A DNA stretch of 64,000 nucleotides, taken from assembly GCF_027946175.1 (NCBI RefSeq), contig NZ_AP026671.1, forward strand, positions 1,426,001 through 1,490,000, in the 5' to 3' direction. The stretch comes from Nitratiruptor tergarcus DSM 16512. Its GTDB lineage: Bacteria > Campylobacterota > Campylobacteria > Campylobacterales > Nitratiruptoraceae. Each line of letters starts with the position of its first letter. The first letter of the stretch is position 1. Under the pieces are notes generated by a model. That model did not search any database, was not told the origin of the DNA, and worked only from the letters and a program-made list of their open reading frames with translations. The position numbers and the translations under genes were made by a program. Shown piece by piece: positions 47,228-56,504 of the stretch.

Positions 47228-49739
47228 TAAACTCTTCAAAATCTTTTACAGGCATAGGACGTGCAAGTAGATATCCCTGTACCTTTTCGCATCCCATCTC
47301 TTCAAGAAGCTTAAGTTGAGATGTTCTTTCCACACCTTCGGCAACTATGTGCATATTATAAAGTTTTGCAACATCTATAATAAACTTTGTTAATATCTTA
47401 TCATTCTCTTTTCTATCTATCTCTTTGATAAAATTTTTGTCAATCTTCAAAGTATCAATAATGAAGTGTTTGAGATAGTATAAAGAGGAGTAGCATATCC
47501 CAAAATCGTCAATTGCGAAACGAAATCCAAGATCTTTAAGTGCTTGTAACTGCTTTTGAAAGTCATTAAGATTTCTTATTTGTGCATTTCCAGTTAACTC
47601 TAGCTCAATCTTTTGAGGTATAACTTCGCCGCTCTCGTAGAGTTTTTTTATGAGTGGTATAAAATCGTCTCTTTCAAAATCTCTCAGACTCATATTAACA
47701 GAGATATAATCAAGAGTCTCTATTTTGCTGGCTATTTGAGAGACCTCTTTAAGTACCCAAAATGTAAGTTGCGATAACATATTGCCCTCTTCCATCAAGG
47801 GCAGAAAATCTTGTGGAAAGAGTATGGAATTTCCTCTATTATAATTCCATCGTACTAATGCTTCAGCATGACTACAATATCTCGTTTGTAGATCATATAT
47901 TGGCTGAAGGTAGAGCGCTAAGTCATTATGAGCCAAAGCTTCTTCTAACTCATGAAGCAAAATACTCTTTTGTAAAAATTGCAACTTTATCTTATCTTCA
48001 TAAAAAACATACCTGTTTTTCCCCTCTCTTTTTGCTTCATACATAGCAATATCCGCATTTTTAAAAAGCTCTTCAATATCACCCTCTCTAAAAACAACAG
48101 CACCTACACTCAAAGTAACTTGCAGTTTTATCCCATCAATATAAAGAGGTTCTTGTAAAGTTTGGAAAATTTTGCGAATAACTACACTCGTTTTTTCCTG
48201 AGCTTGCACTTTGTCATGAGGAAGATCTGTCAGTAAAATCGCAAACTCATCTCCACCAAGCCTTGTGACAACATCTACACCACGAAGATTTGATTGAATT
48301 TTTTGGGCTATTTTGACTAAAAAAGCATCCCCTATACTATGTCCATAAGAGTCGTTTATTTTTTTAAAATCATCCACATCTATAAAGAGCAAAGCATTAT
48401 TTTTATCATAGCGTATTGCATGTTTGATAGCTTTATATATAAATTCTGTAAAGACTTTTTTGCGAGGTAGCTTTGTCAACTCATCATAATAGGCAAAAAA
48501 CTCTGCTTCCTCAATTGCTCTTTTTTCAGCAGTAATATCTTTAACGTACACATTGACAAATCCGTTCTCCAAATCGACAATATCAAAACGAAAATATTTT
48601 GAGCCTACCTGTTCTTCGATGGAACTATTTTTATGTGTACATATTTCATCTACTATATGTTCCCAGTGAATAATATTAGCACGCAGTCTCTTTGCACTCT
48701 CATTCTCTATAGTGATAGTCTTTTTATTGCAATCTATCTGCATTACAGGGTGAGGATTTTTAAGATAAAACTGTGCAAAGCGTTCTAACTGCTCTTTTGT
48801 TTGAACCTCTTTGCCGATATCTTCCATTATTGCCAATCCACCTATCACCTCTCCAGAAGCATCTTTGACGGGGTTGGCAATAAGACGCATATGAAGCTTT
48901 TTTCTATCTCCAACTGATTGCAGTTCCCCTTCATATACTACTTTTTCATTAAATTGTAAAACATCACGTAAAATTTTTTCAAAAGAGTTGTTCTGGAGTT
49001 TATAGAGATCAAAACCGATTGTTTGTTTTTTTTGCATACCTAAGATCTCTAATGCAGTATTATTCGCATCTAACAAATAAAGATTTTTATCATAAAAAAG
49101 TATTCCCAAAGGTGCTGACTCAAAAACCATTTGCAACTCTTTGGTACTTTTCTTAAACTGATGTAAAAGTTTCTCTCTCTCAATAGAGAGGCGGATTGAA
49201 TGGAGCAAAGTTGTAAAAATCTGTGAAGAAGCGTGGAGCAAAAAGAGATAGTAAACAATGGCCAATATTCCCATTGCAATACCAAATCTATCAGATGCGG
49301 TAAAAAACCATACGATGGTTGGCACAAGCATTGAAGTTGTATAAATAATTCCTGATTTTTTATCGGAAGCAAAAGAGACAACAGCACCCGCACTCAATCC
49401 CGCTATAACAAATGCAATATAAATTTTGTGAAGGAGATCTGTATCATAAAATATTGTCCAAATCCCTCCAGCCCATACTCCAGCAGTAAGTACTATGCCA
49501 ATATAATGAAGGATACACAAATGATGTAAATTATATTTTCTTTTTTTAAAAAAGAAGTAGAGTATAAATCGGTAAAGCATAACCACCATTACTGCTATAA
49601 GCCATACAAAATGCGAAAAGTGCAAATTGGGGTAGAGCGGATATAACGTCATAATTGCTGCAAAAAAGTTTGCAGCTACATTGCGAGGTATTACAGAAAA
49701 GATTCTTATAGCTAATTCATCACGTAGTCTGCTAGACAT
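47199..49739 (-). CDS. Membrane PAS-PAS-GGDEF-EAL cyclic-di-GMP enzyme
   Basis: 846 residues. About six membrane segments (residues 15-185), two PAS-like regions (about 200-310 and 320-410), a GGDEF domain with intact LGGDEF (near 494) and an EAL domain (AEALVRW near 624; DDFGICYSSLYYLKHF). The EAL loop has DDFGIC where the family often has DDFGTG. Similar layout to the 752-residue protein at 37400, so a paralogue with an added PAS domain. Confidence 0.94.
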   Translation of the reverse strand: MSSRLRDELAIRIFSVIPRNVAANFFAAIMTLYPLYPNLHFSHFVWLIAVMVVMLYRFILYFFFKKRKYNLHHLCILHYIGIVLTAGVWAGGIWTIFYDTDLLHKIYIAFVIAGLSAGAVVSFASDKKSGIIYTTSMLVPTIVWFFTASDRFGIAMGILAIVYYLFLLHASSQIFTTLLHSIRLSIEREKLLHQFKKSTKELQMVFESAPLGILFYDKNLYLLDANNTALEILGMQKKQTIGFDLYKLQNNSFEKILRDVLQFNEKVVYEGELQSVGDRKKLHMRLIANPVKDASGEVIGGLAIMEDIGKEVQTKEQLERFAQFYLKNPHPVMQIDCNKKTITIENESAKRLRANIIHWEHIVDEICTHKNSSIEEQVGSKYFRFDIVDLENGFVNVYVKDITAEKRAIEEAEFFAYYDELTKLPRKKVFTEFIYKAIKHAIRYDKNNALLFIDVDDFKKINDSYGHSIGDAFLVKIAQKIQSNLRGVDVVTRLGGDEFAILLTDLPHDKVQAQEKTSVVIRKIFQTLQEPLYIDGIKLQVTLSVGAVVFREGDIEELFKNADIAMYEAKREGKNRYVFYEDKIKLQFLQKSILLHELEEALAHNDLALYLQPIYDLQTRYCSHAEALVRWNYNRGNSILFPQDFLPLMEEGNMLSQLTFWVLKEVSQIASKIETLDYISVNMSLRDFERDDFIPLIKKLYESGEVIPQKIELELTGNAQIRNLNDFQKQLQALKDLGFRFAIDDFGICYSSLYYLKHFIIDTLKIDKNFIKEIDRKENDKILTKFIIDVAKLYNMHIVAEGVERTSQLKLLEEMGCEKVQGYLLARPMPVKDFEEFIKNYKRLPL

Positions 49740-49902
49740 TATTCACTTTCTCAATATAACTATTTTGCTTAACCATATGCAATATATTACACAAAAGCTT
49801 TACCACATAATTATAATTTTATGTATAAATTTTCAAAACCATTAATTATAACCAAAAGTTAATGAAAAATTATTCAAAATTATTCATAATATTATGTTTA
49901 TA

Positions 49903-50490
49903 TTATATATAGAGGCAAAAATCTTTCAACTCTTTTTCCCTCTCTTTGTACAGAGGGCAGCGACTCGCTACAAGCTTCCAAAACTCTTTCCCATGATGCA
50001 TATGGCGAAGATGGCAAATCTCATGTATTATGACATAGTCAATAACTCTTGGTGGCAGCATCATAAGTCTATAGGAGAGATTTATATTTCTTTTGCTCGA
50101 GCAGCTTCCCCATCGCGTTTTTGCCTTAGAGATCTTAATAAGATTTACCTCTTCACCAAAACTTTCTACCAATTTATGCGTGCAAGGAAGAAGATACTCC
50201 CTAGCTTTTTGTATCAAAAAGCTTTCTATATTTTGCTCTATATTTTCGTCGCTATAAAAAGTATCTCCTTTTAATATATACCCTTTCTCTTGCTTTACTA
50301 TTTTGTGACGCACACCAAGATAGTAAAAGTAGTCTCTTTGAAGCTTTCTAGCAAAATAGTCTTTGTGCTTTTGGAAAAAAGACTCAATAACAGAACTTGG
50401 TAAAAACAGTGGAGCTTTGATAATAATCTCTCCATTTTTTACAAAACCTCTTATGCTCTTTCTTCTTTCTCGCACAATTGTATATTTCAT
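49903..50490 (-). CDS. YgjP-like (DUF45/M48-type) zinc metallopeptidase
   Basis: 195 residues. The zinc motif VIIHEICHLRHMHHGKEFW gives HEICH plus a further His, and SKAKTRWGSCSSKRNINLSYRLM is the family signature before it. Cytoplasmic, function unknown; related to the SprT/WLM peptidases. It overlaps the modC stop by 4 bases and may be in the mod transcript. Confidence 0.9.
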   Translation of the reverse strand: MKYTIVRERRKSIRGFVKNGEIIIKAPLFLPSSVIESFFQKHKDYFARKLQRDYFYYLGVRHKIVKQEKGYILKGDTFYSDENIEQNIESFLIQKAREYLLPCTHKLVESFGEEVNLIKISKAKTRWGSCSSKRNINLSYRLMMLPPRVIDYVIIHEICHLRHMHHGKEFWKLVASRCPLYKEREKELKDFCLYI

Positions 50491-51275
50491 AGCAGCTTCA
50501 AATCCTCAATAGTTACTTCTACAATATCTCCCACTTTATATGTTTTCTTTTTGGGTAACCGAAAGAGATCTCCCATAAAAGCCACAACAATCTCCTCTTG
50601 CAAAACATCTACGATTTCAGCTTTATAGCTTCTTTTATTTTTTCCGATATGATCTTTGGTAAAATCACGCAAAATTTTTCCTCGTTCAATCTCTATAACT
50701 CTGGTACTGAGTCTATATATCTCAGCTATATCATGACTTACCATAAAGGTTGTTGTACCAAACTCTTCATGGAGATCCCTTATTTTTCCTTGTAAAAAAC
50801 TGCGAATAGTAGGATCGAGTGCAGCTAGTGGCTCATCAAGAAGCATAATTTTTGGCTTTTTCATATAAGCTCTTGCTAACGCTACCCGTTGTTTTTGTCC
50901 ACCACTGAGCTGCGAAGGGTAGCGATCTTTGAGATCAAGCATATCTGTTATTTTGAGTAGATGCATAGCCAGTGCAACATCTTTACGTACAAAAAGGAGA
51001 TTTTGCAGTACACTCATATTTGGAAAAAGAGCATAATCTTGAAAAACAAAACCTACAGCTCTTTTTTGAGGAGGAAGGCTCTTATTACCAAGCCACTCCT
51101 CATCTCCAATCACTATTGCACCTTTAGCTTCCTCAAGACCAGCAAGTACCCTCAAAAAGGTTGTCTTACCACTGCCACTAGCTCCCGTTATTGCAATAAA
51201 CTCCCCCTCATTGACGCGCATAGAGATCTCTAAAGAAAAGTCTCTTAGCTCTTTATAAATCCCTATTGCTATCAT
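50487..51275 (-). CDS. modC: Molybdate ABC transporter ATPase
   Basis: 262 residues. Walker [17 protein letters not shown], signature [15 protein letters not shown], Walker [12 protein letters not shown] and the H-loop [10 protein letters not shown] short C-terminal TOBE-like part ([18 protein letters not shown]) follows. Overlaps modB by 4 bases. Supplies molybdate or tungstate for molybdoenzymes. Confidence 0.94.
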   Translation of the reverse strand: MIAIGIYKELRDFSLEISMRVNEGEFIAITGASGSGKTTFLRVLAGLEEAKGAIVIGDEEWLGNKSLPPQKRAVGFVFQDYALFPNMSVLQNLLFVRKDVALAMHLLKITDMLDLKDRYPSQLSGGQKQRVALARAYMKKPKIMLLDEPLAALDPTIRSFLQGKIRDLHEEFGTTTFMVSHDIAEIYRLSTRVIEIERGKILRDFTKDHIGKNKRSYKAEIVDVLQEEIVVAFMGDLFRLPKKKTYKVGDIVEVTIEDLKLL

Positions 51276-51940
51276 AGCTGTACTTTTTTCGACTTTTGAT
51301 TGAATATATATACCGCAAGCAGCACTGTAAAACTCAGCGCTACCATAATTGCACTGTAAATATGTGCACTTTTGTAATCAAGAATCTCTACATATTCATA
51401 TATGGCGATACTTGCTACTTTTGTCTTACCAGGAATAGATCCCCCCACCATCAAAACTACACCAAATTCTCCAATTGTATGCGCAAAAGTTATAATAAGC
51501 GCTGTAAGTATGGATGGTTTCATATTTGGCAATATCACATGCATCAATGTTTGCATCCTATTTTTGCCAGCTATAAAGCTGGCTTCTATGAGTGATTTTG
51601 GCACGCCTTCAAAACCGCTTTGCAAGGGTTGCACCATAAAAGGAAAACTATAAAGAAGACTTGCAATCACTAATCCTGGAAAACTAAAGAGTGGCTCAAT
51701 ACCAATTGAGGAGAAAAACTTCCCCAAAAAAGTTCCAGGTGAAAAAGCCCATAATATATAAAACCCAAGAACTGTAGGGGGTAGGACAATAGGCATAGAG
51801 ACAAAAGCTTCTATAATTGGTTTAAAGCGATTTTTCGTAGAAGCCAACCACCAAGCAATCGGTAAACCTATTGCAAAAAGCATAGTGGTAGTTATAGTAG
51901 CCAGCTTAAATGAAAGAATAAAAGGTATCCAATCAATCAT
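51272..51940 (-). CDS. modB: Molybdate ABC transporter permease
   Basis: 222-residue inner-membrane permease with about five to six membrane segments. The EAA-like loop is [22 protein letters not shown], and the family text [15 protein letters not shown] and [14 protein letters not shown] is clear. Overlaps modA by 8 bases and modC by 4. Confidence 0.94.
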   Translation of the reverse strand: MIDWIPFILSFKLATITTTMLFAIGLPIAWWLASTKNRFKPIIEAFVSMPIVLPPTVLGFYILWAFSPGTFLGKFFSSIGIEPLFSFPGLVIASLLYSFPFMVQPLQSGFEGVPKSLIEASFIAGKNRMQTLMHVILPNMKPSILTALIITFAHTIGEFGVVLMVGGSIPGKTKVASIAIYEYVEILDYKSAHIYSAIMVALSFTVLLAVYIFNQKSKKVQL

Positions 51941-52646
51941 CTACAATATACCCATACTTTTGAAAAATTTGTGCTGCCTCTTTGGAAAACAAAAAGGTAA
52001 AAAAGGCATTCGCATCATCATCTCTTTTTAACATAACAACACCCTGTTTTATTGGGGAATAGAGCTTTGGATCGACTGTAATAAAACGGTCTTGAAGATT
52101 TTGCAATGTTTTTGTATGTATAGCAGATTTTGCAATAAATCCAGCATCCGCTACACGCAGTGCATATGAAGTAGTCTGCGCTACGGAATCACCGTAAATC
52201 AGTTTATCTTTTAGTTTTTCATAAAGACCGAGATGCTGGAGAACTTCTAGCGCAGCTCTGCCGTAGGGAGCAGTTTTAGGATTTGCAATTGCAATACGTG
52301 ATGCTTTGGCAATATCTGCGATACTTTTGTATCGTTTACTAAAAATAACAAGCGCGCCTTTTGCATACACAAGAGGTCTTGTGATTGCATATCCCTCTTT
52401 GTAGAGTGTTTTGGGATAGTACATGTCTGCTGAGAGAAATAGAGCAAAAGGAGCACCCTTTTTAATTTGCGCAGCGAGTTTTCCGCTACTGCCAATCGAG
52501 ACTTTTACATCTGTTTGAGGAGATACATTTTTAAAAGCCTTTAAAAGTTCTGGCATCACAAAACTCACATTCGCTGCCACTGCAACATGAATTTTGCCAG
52601 CATAGAGCATTATTGCAAAGAATAAAAAAGAAAGAAGCTTTTTCAT
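51933..52646 (-). CDS. modA: Molybdate-binding periplasmic protein
   Basis: 237 residues with signal peptide ([20 protein letters not shown]) and the ModA fold: [44 protein letters not shown] and [16 protein letters not shown]. The SS and Tyr ligands of the oxyanion site are visible. Overlaps modE by 4 bases. Confidence 0.94.
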   Translation of the reverse strand: MKKLLSFLFFAIMLYAGKIHVAVAANVSFVMPELLKAFKNVSPQTDVKVSIGSSGKLAAQIKKGAPFALFLSADMYYPKTLYKEGYAITRPLVYAKGALVIFSKRYKSIADIAKASRIAIANPKTAPYGRAALEVLQHLGLYEKLKDKLIYGDSVAQTTSYALRVADAGFIAKSAIHTKTLQNLQDRFITVDPKLYSPIKQGVVMLKRDDDANAFFTFLFSKEAAQIFQKYGYIVDD

Positions 52647-53326
52647 ACTAAACCTTTAAAAATCATAATTTCATGAGGATCAATACAAAAATATATTGCA
52701 AATCCTTTAATTTTAAACTTCCCATTGAGGAAAAAAATCTGATCTTCTACTTCGACTTTGACTCTATTTTCACTAATTTTCTCTATCAAGCTCCCTTTAA
52801 AGCAATTCTCATCTTTTGCATTCACAGCGCTGGCTTTAAAAACAAACCAGACCTCTTCTCCTAAATGAAGATCCAACTCTTTTAAAGCTTCAGGCGTAAT
52901 AATTGCTTTAATTTTTTCTTTGCCAAAACTTCCTGTTACAATGACTTCATCTTTTTTTTGCTTTATTTTTTTTACTGTTACATAAATTTTATTGCGTGCA
53001 GAAATTTTTGGAACTACAGGATTTTTAGCTATTTTTTGTATCGTTTTATCCGCTTCTTCATAACGCTCTATCAGCTCTTTTGCATAAGGTGTGAGCTCTG
53101 AGCCTCCTCCCCTTTTACCTCCCGTTTGTGAAAGAATGAGAGGTTGAGGAGAGAGTGCATTCATAGCACTTACACTCTCCCACGCTTTTTTGTAACTTAT
53201 TCCAAGCGCTTTTGCTGCTTTATTGATTGAGCCATATTTCTCTATAGCTTTGAGAAGCTCTATGCGCCCTTTTCCCAAAAATCCACGATCTTTCTCATTA
53301 AAAAAGAGTTTTGTCCCTATCTCCAA
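52643..53326 (-). CDS. modE: Molybdate-responsive regulator ModE
   Basis: 227 residues: winged HTH (GRIELLKAIEKYGSINKAAKALGISYKKAWESV) with the ModE text SQTGGKRGGGSELT, then one or more TOBE/Mop domains (KIYVTVKKIKQKKDEVIVTGSF). It heads the operon modE-modA-modB-modC, an order found in several Campylobacterota, and faces a ModE-type palindrome at 53341-53362, suggesting autoregulation. Confidence 0.93.
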   Translation of the reverse strand: MEIGTKLFFNEKDRGFLGKGRIELLKAIEKYGSINKAAKALGISYKKAWESVSAMNALSPQPLILSQTGGKRGGGSELTPYAKELIERYEEADKTIQKIAKNPVVPKISARNKIYVTVKKIKQKKDEVIVTGSFGKEKIKAIITPEALKELDLHLGEEVWFVFKASAVNAKDENCFKGSLIEKISENRVKVEVEDQIFFLNGKFKIKGFAIYFCIDPHEIMIFKGLV

Positions 53327-53340
53327 GCTTATCCCTTTTC

Positions 53341-53362
53341 GTTATATCCAAAATTATATAAC
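53341..53362 (-). promoter_or_regulatory. Candidate ModE operator
   Basis: GTTATAT (53341-53347), eight bases, ATATAAC (53356-53362): perfect 7-bp arms, preceded by C, very close to the E. coli ModE consensus (CGTTATAT spacer ATATAACG). It ends 14 bases before the modE start codon, so bound ModE should block transcription or translation of the mod operon when molybdate is ample. Confidence 0.75.
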
Positions 53363-53399
53363 CAAAAAGCTTAGGATTTCTTTTTTTGAAAGGTTTTAT

Positions 53400-53792
53400 T
53401 TAAAAATGCATAGCTTGACGCATAGCTTGAAAAAGTTGATGCGTAGTTGAAGGCTGTAAACACCCTTTGAAATCAATCTGATTGCGGTAGAGCAGCTTTT
53501 TGTTTTCGTAGAGCTCCAAACGCAAAAATCCATCAAAATCGCTTCCCAATGCTTTGGCATAGGCAGATGTACAAGTAGTTACAAAATGGGAAGTTGTACG
53601 AAGTATAAAAGGACATTGAGCACTAAATTTATACTCTTGCGCTAAATAGAGTTTTGTAAGTGGATTTTTTGCTTGCAGTTGCAAACAAGTAATCGGTTTT
53701 GAAGCTTTTGCAAACTTTTTTTCATAGATTTTTTGATTACATCCAGCAAATAGCAATAGGGCAAAAAGCCCTACGAGAATCTTATATCTCAC
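53400..53792 (-). CDS. Small lipoprotein
   Basis: 130 residues. Lipobox LLLFAGC near residue 18 after MRYKILVGLFALL. Five further cysteines (TCLQL, QCPF, TCTSAY, KGCLQ) suggest disulfides. No family recognised. Its start overlaps the rhodanese stop by 11 bases, so it is likely translated with that gene. Confidence 0.78.
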   Translation of the reverse strand: MRYKILVGLFALLLFAGCNQKIYEKKFAKASKPITCLQLQAKNPLTKLYLAQEYKFSAQCPFILRTTSHFVTTCTSAYAKALGSDFDGFLRLELYENKKLLYRNQIDFKGCLQPSTTHQLFQAMRQAMHF

Positions 53793-54198
53793 CTTTATGA
53801 GCTTTATGAGCTGCTATCCAATCTTCTATATTACCTGTAAAGACGTAGACATTTTCATATCCCAACACTTCAAGATACGCTTTGACGCGGCTTGCAAAGA
53901 GTCCTTTGAGGCAAGCTGTTACAATTGGTGTAGTCTTATCTTCTGGCAAAATATCAAGATAGTTTGTAAACTCTGGATATGGAGTATAATAACTATCTGG
54001 AATATCGGCCTCTTCAGCATTTTCACCATTTACTTTAGCTGGTGGGCGTACATCAAGCAAAATCGCTCCTGCCTCTTTTAAAAGCTCCATTGCTTTTTGC
54101 ATATCAACATTACCAAGCTCTGGCTTATCTTTATTAAGTTCGATCTGCTCTTTGATTCGTTGTGCTATGTTTTGTTCAAATTCTGTGAGTTTTGCCAT
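53782..54198 (-). CDS. Rhodanese-domain protein
   Basis: 138 residues. A helical N-terminus (to about residue 40) precedes a single rhodanese domain: AGAILLDVRPPAKVNGE, and the active-site loop TACLKGLFASRVKAYLEVLG with Cys in the nucleophile place. No signal peptide, so cytoplasmic; likely handles sulfane sulfur or thiosulfate. The following lipoprotein gene overlaps it. Confidence 0.88.
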   Translation of the reverse strand: MAKLTEFEQNIAQRIKEQIELNKDKPELGNVDMQKAMELLKEAGAILLDVRPPAKVNGENAEEADIPDSYYTPYPEFTNYLDILPEDKTTPIVTACLKGLFASRVKAYLEVLGYENVYVFTGNIEDWIAAHKAHKGEI

Positions 54199-54346
54199 TC
54201 TAGCCTCCTTGCTTTTTATTTATTCAATTATAACGCAACGATAAGAACTATTATGCTACTTTAGTTGCTTTTTATAACGTAACAATCTTTGATACATAGT
54301 CTCCTTTTAAGATGTTATAATAAAAAAGACTCTTTAAAGGAAAAAG

Positions 54347-54727
54347 ATGCAGTTTTTTCTCTCAAATAGATGCCCATCATGCAAAAGTGAAGGCAAAAAA
54401 ATAAAATATGAAAATATATTGGCAAATCTTCGAACTATTGAAAATATAGATCAAAGTAAAGAGTATTTCTACTGCAAAAACCCTGCATGCGACGTTGTCT
54501 ATTTTTGTGGTTTGCAAACATGGCATAATGCAGATCTCATACGTCCCACTGCCGCAAAATCAAGAGATCCTGAAGCTACTGTTTGCTACTGCTTTGATTA
54601 TCGCATCAAAGATATCAATACGCATAGCTATACTGCATATAAAGAGAAAAAAGCCAAAGGTTGCGCATGTAGTATGCGTAATCCTAGCGGAAAATGTTGC
54701 CACGCACTTTTTAAAAGTTTTTTATAA
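54347..54727 (+). CDS. CopZ N-terminal-type Zn/[2Fe-2S] protein
   Basis: 126 residues, Cys-rich. CPSCKSEGKKI, FYCKNPACDVVYF and VCYCFDYRIKDI match the zinc and [2Fe-2S] domain known at the N-terminus of Archaeoglobus CopZ; the C-terminal GCACSMRNPSGKCCHAL adds more cysteines. The copper-binding HMA domain is absent. RBS AAAGGAAAAAG before ATG. Possible role: metal handling linked to copper enzymes of respiration (inference). Confidence 0.82.
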   Translation: MQFFLSNRCPSCKSEGKKIKYENILANLRTIENIDQSKEYFYCKNPACDVVYFCGLQTWHNADLIRPTAAKSRDPEATVCYCFDYRIKDINTHSYTAYKEKKAKGCACSMRNPSGKCCHALFKSFL

Positions 54728-54733
54728 ATTTTG

Positions 54734-54755
54734 TGCCAGGATTAAAGCCCTGGCA
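54734..54755. terminator. Possible convergent terminator hairpin
   Basis: TGCCAGG (54734-54740), loop ATTAAAGC, CCTGGCA (54749-54755) between the CopZ-like and SQR-like gene ends (it enters the last codons of the latter). Stem is clean but the T-tract is short on both sides, so a weak or structural role is possible. Confidence 0.45.
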
Positions 54756-55911
54756 ATCTTGGAATCTTTTCTAGTTTAGAATTACGGCAGTACCAGCCCC
54801 ACCCTTTTTTGAGCCAGTGACCTACAATTGGCATTGGAAGCATAAAGCCCCGCTTATCATCACGGTAGACAAAAGCTGCACCATCACCACTATCCATTAC
54901 ACAGATAATATTGAGATGGTGAATGTAGCTCTCTTTTTTCCCTACTTTTACACCTGCATCTATGGCAATGTTGTTTGCACTGTTGCGTGCCATTACTTCA
55001 GCAATGTGTCCCTGTTTTGCTCTCCACTGCGGTCCTTCAATGTAGGCACTATCACCTATTGCATAAACCCCAGGTTTATCTTTTACTTCACAATACTCAT
55101 CCACTAAAATAAATCCAGCATCACTGAGTGGTAAATCAGAATCTTGAAACACTGGATGACCAGCGTTTGCCGGTATAAACATTGTAAAATCACTCTCTAG
55201 AAAGCTATCATCTTCAAAAACTATACCATGTGGCTCAAATTTCTTAATCTTTTTGCCAAAGTGCTTTTTAATGTTTAATTTATTGAAAAAGAGATCCATC
55301 ATTTTTAATGCTTGTGGCCCAAGTCTCTTACCAGGTTCTGCCATAGTAGCAAAGAATGTAAGTTCAAAGCGATCGCGAAGGCCCTTTTTCTTGAGATAGT
55401 TATGGAGATTAAACATCATCTCAAATGCTGGGCCTCCACGCACAGCCGAGCTATCTTTTGGATTGCCGCCAAATCCCATAGCTATCTTACCACTTCGTTT
55501 TGCTGCTACTAGCTCATCAATGCGATCGCGCATCTTGATAGCATCTTCAGGCTCGCCACAGATGGAGAGATAGTTTTCACTTCCCTCATGCTTGACTTTA
55601 CCAGCCCCCATAGCAATTACCAAAAAATCGCCTTGATATTCACCCTTTTTGCCAATTGCTTTTTTATTTTTAGCCTCAATCTGTACTATCTCATCTTCAA
55701 TCCAAGTAAACCCATGTACCTTTTGCAAATCTTCTAGTGGTAAACAGACATCAGCAAACTCTGCCTCATATACAGGAACCCATATAGAAGTAGGATAGAT
55801 ATACATATAGGGTCTTGGTGAGATGAGATCAACTGCAAAACCCTCTTTTCTCAAAAAGATTGCCGCTTCGACACCGGCAAATCCACCCCCTAATACAATC
55901 ACCCTTTTCAT
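54742..55911 (-). CDS. SQR-like NAD(P)/FAD flavoprotein
   Basis: 389 residues, no signal peptide. FAD-binding RVIVLGGGFAGVEAAIFLR at the start, ATG-like VIAMGAGK in the middle and GVYAIGDSAYIEG as second FAD motif; cysteines at SICGEP, DEYCEV and NIICVMD. Belongs to the sulfide:quinone/NDH-2 flavoprotein group, probably bound to the inner face of the membrane. Sixth and last gene of the series from the recombinase-like regulator and ccoG. Substrate uncertain. Confidence 0.85.
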   Translation of the reverse strand: MKRVIVLGGGFAGVEAAIFLRKEGFAVDLISPRPYMYIYPTSIWVPVYEAEFADVCLPLEDLQKVHGFTWIEDEIVQIEAKNKKAIGKKGEYQGDFLVIAMGAGKVKHEGSENYLSICGEPEDAIKMRDRIDELVAAKRSGKIAMGFGGNPKDSSAVRGGPAFEMMFNLHNYLKKKGLRDRFELTFFATMAEPGKRLGPQALKMMDLFFNKLNIKKHFGKKIKKFEPHGIVFEDDSFLESDFTMFIPANAGHPVFQDSDLPLSDAGFILVDEYCEVKDKPGVYAIGDSAYIEGPQWRAKQGHIAEVMARNSANNIAIDAGVKVGKKESYIHHLNIICVMDSGDGAAFVYRDDKRGFMLPMPIVGHWLKKGWGWYCRNSKLEKIPRLPGL

Positions 55912-55920
55912 AGCAGACTC

Positions 55921-56139
55921 CTAGTAGTGTAAAATTCTTTCTTGTTGTGGAATCTTCACCTCTTCATATCCCACATCTTTAAAGTAGTGTTTTGCCAAAG
56001 TGTAAAAAACTCCTAACAAAAGACCTGTTACAATCACCCACATGATAGCTTTACGCTTTTCAGGTGAAGCTTTTCCTTCATAATCCTCTAATTCTCGAAG
56101 TGTTGGTTCTCCCTGTTCGTTAAAACCCTCTTTTTTCAT
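55921..56139 (-). CDS. Small single-span membrane protein
   Basis: 72 residues: charged N-terminus (LRELEDYEGKASPEKRK), one membrane helix (AIMWVIVTGLLLGVFYTLA) and a short C-terminus. Lies between the NifX-like gene (4-base overlap) and the SQR-like gene (9-base gap). No family recognised; it could tether the SQR-like protein. Confidence 0.72.
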   Translation of the reverse strand: MKKEGFNEQGEPTLRELEDYEGKASPEKRKAIMWVIVTGLLLGVFYTLAKHYFKDVGYEEVKIPQQERILHY

Positions 56140-56495
56140 GCATGCCCCTGATGCCGTACAAATTTTTCTATATTATTTTGATCAATTGCTTGGAGGTTTC
56201 CTTTTCGGAAACCTTCAAGTGCATCACTAAGTAAAATTCTACCCTCCCCAGGATAAAAAATCGCAACCCCATTTTGCGATAAAAGAGCAAAAGGTTTTAT
56301 ACCGATATGCTGTGTAATAACTGCATCAACTCCCCTATGTAGCAGCCATTCAACAACAGCCAATCCTCCATCATGAGGATTGGTTTCAATTGTTATTTTT
56401 CCATCATCGATAAACGCAAACCATTTTGCATGCCCAAAAAGAGGCGACAGAGGCGGATTATCTCTTTGAAATTTTACAGGAACTGCAATTTTCAT
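56136..56495 (-). CDS. NifX/NafY-type (Di-nitrogenase FeMo cofactor) domain protein
   Basis: 119 residues. PLSPLFGHAKWFAFIDDGKI and HDGGLAVVEWLLHRGVDAVITQHIG match the dinitrogenase iron-molybdenum cofactor biosynthesis domain (NifX/NifB C-terminal type). Many bacteria without nitrogenase carry such proteins next to redox genes, so a cofactor-carrying role is inferred. No nif genes are in the window. Starts 9 bases after ccoG. Confidence 0.86.
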   Translation of the reverse strand: MKIAVPVKFQRDNPPLSPLFGHAKWFAFIDDGKITIETNPHDGGLAVVEWLLHRGVDAVITQHIGIKPFALLSQNGVAIFYPGEGRILLSDALEGFRKGNLQAIDQNNIEKFVRHQGHA

Positions 56496-56504
56496 TCTTT
56501 TATC

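Noticed and set aside
49740-49902. Possible small gene or RNA between the GGDEF-EAL and YgjP-like genes
   Set aside because: Only AT-rich sequence with no open frame of note and no stable hairpin.
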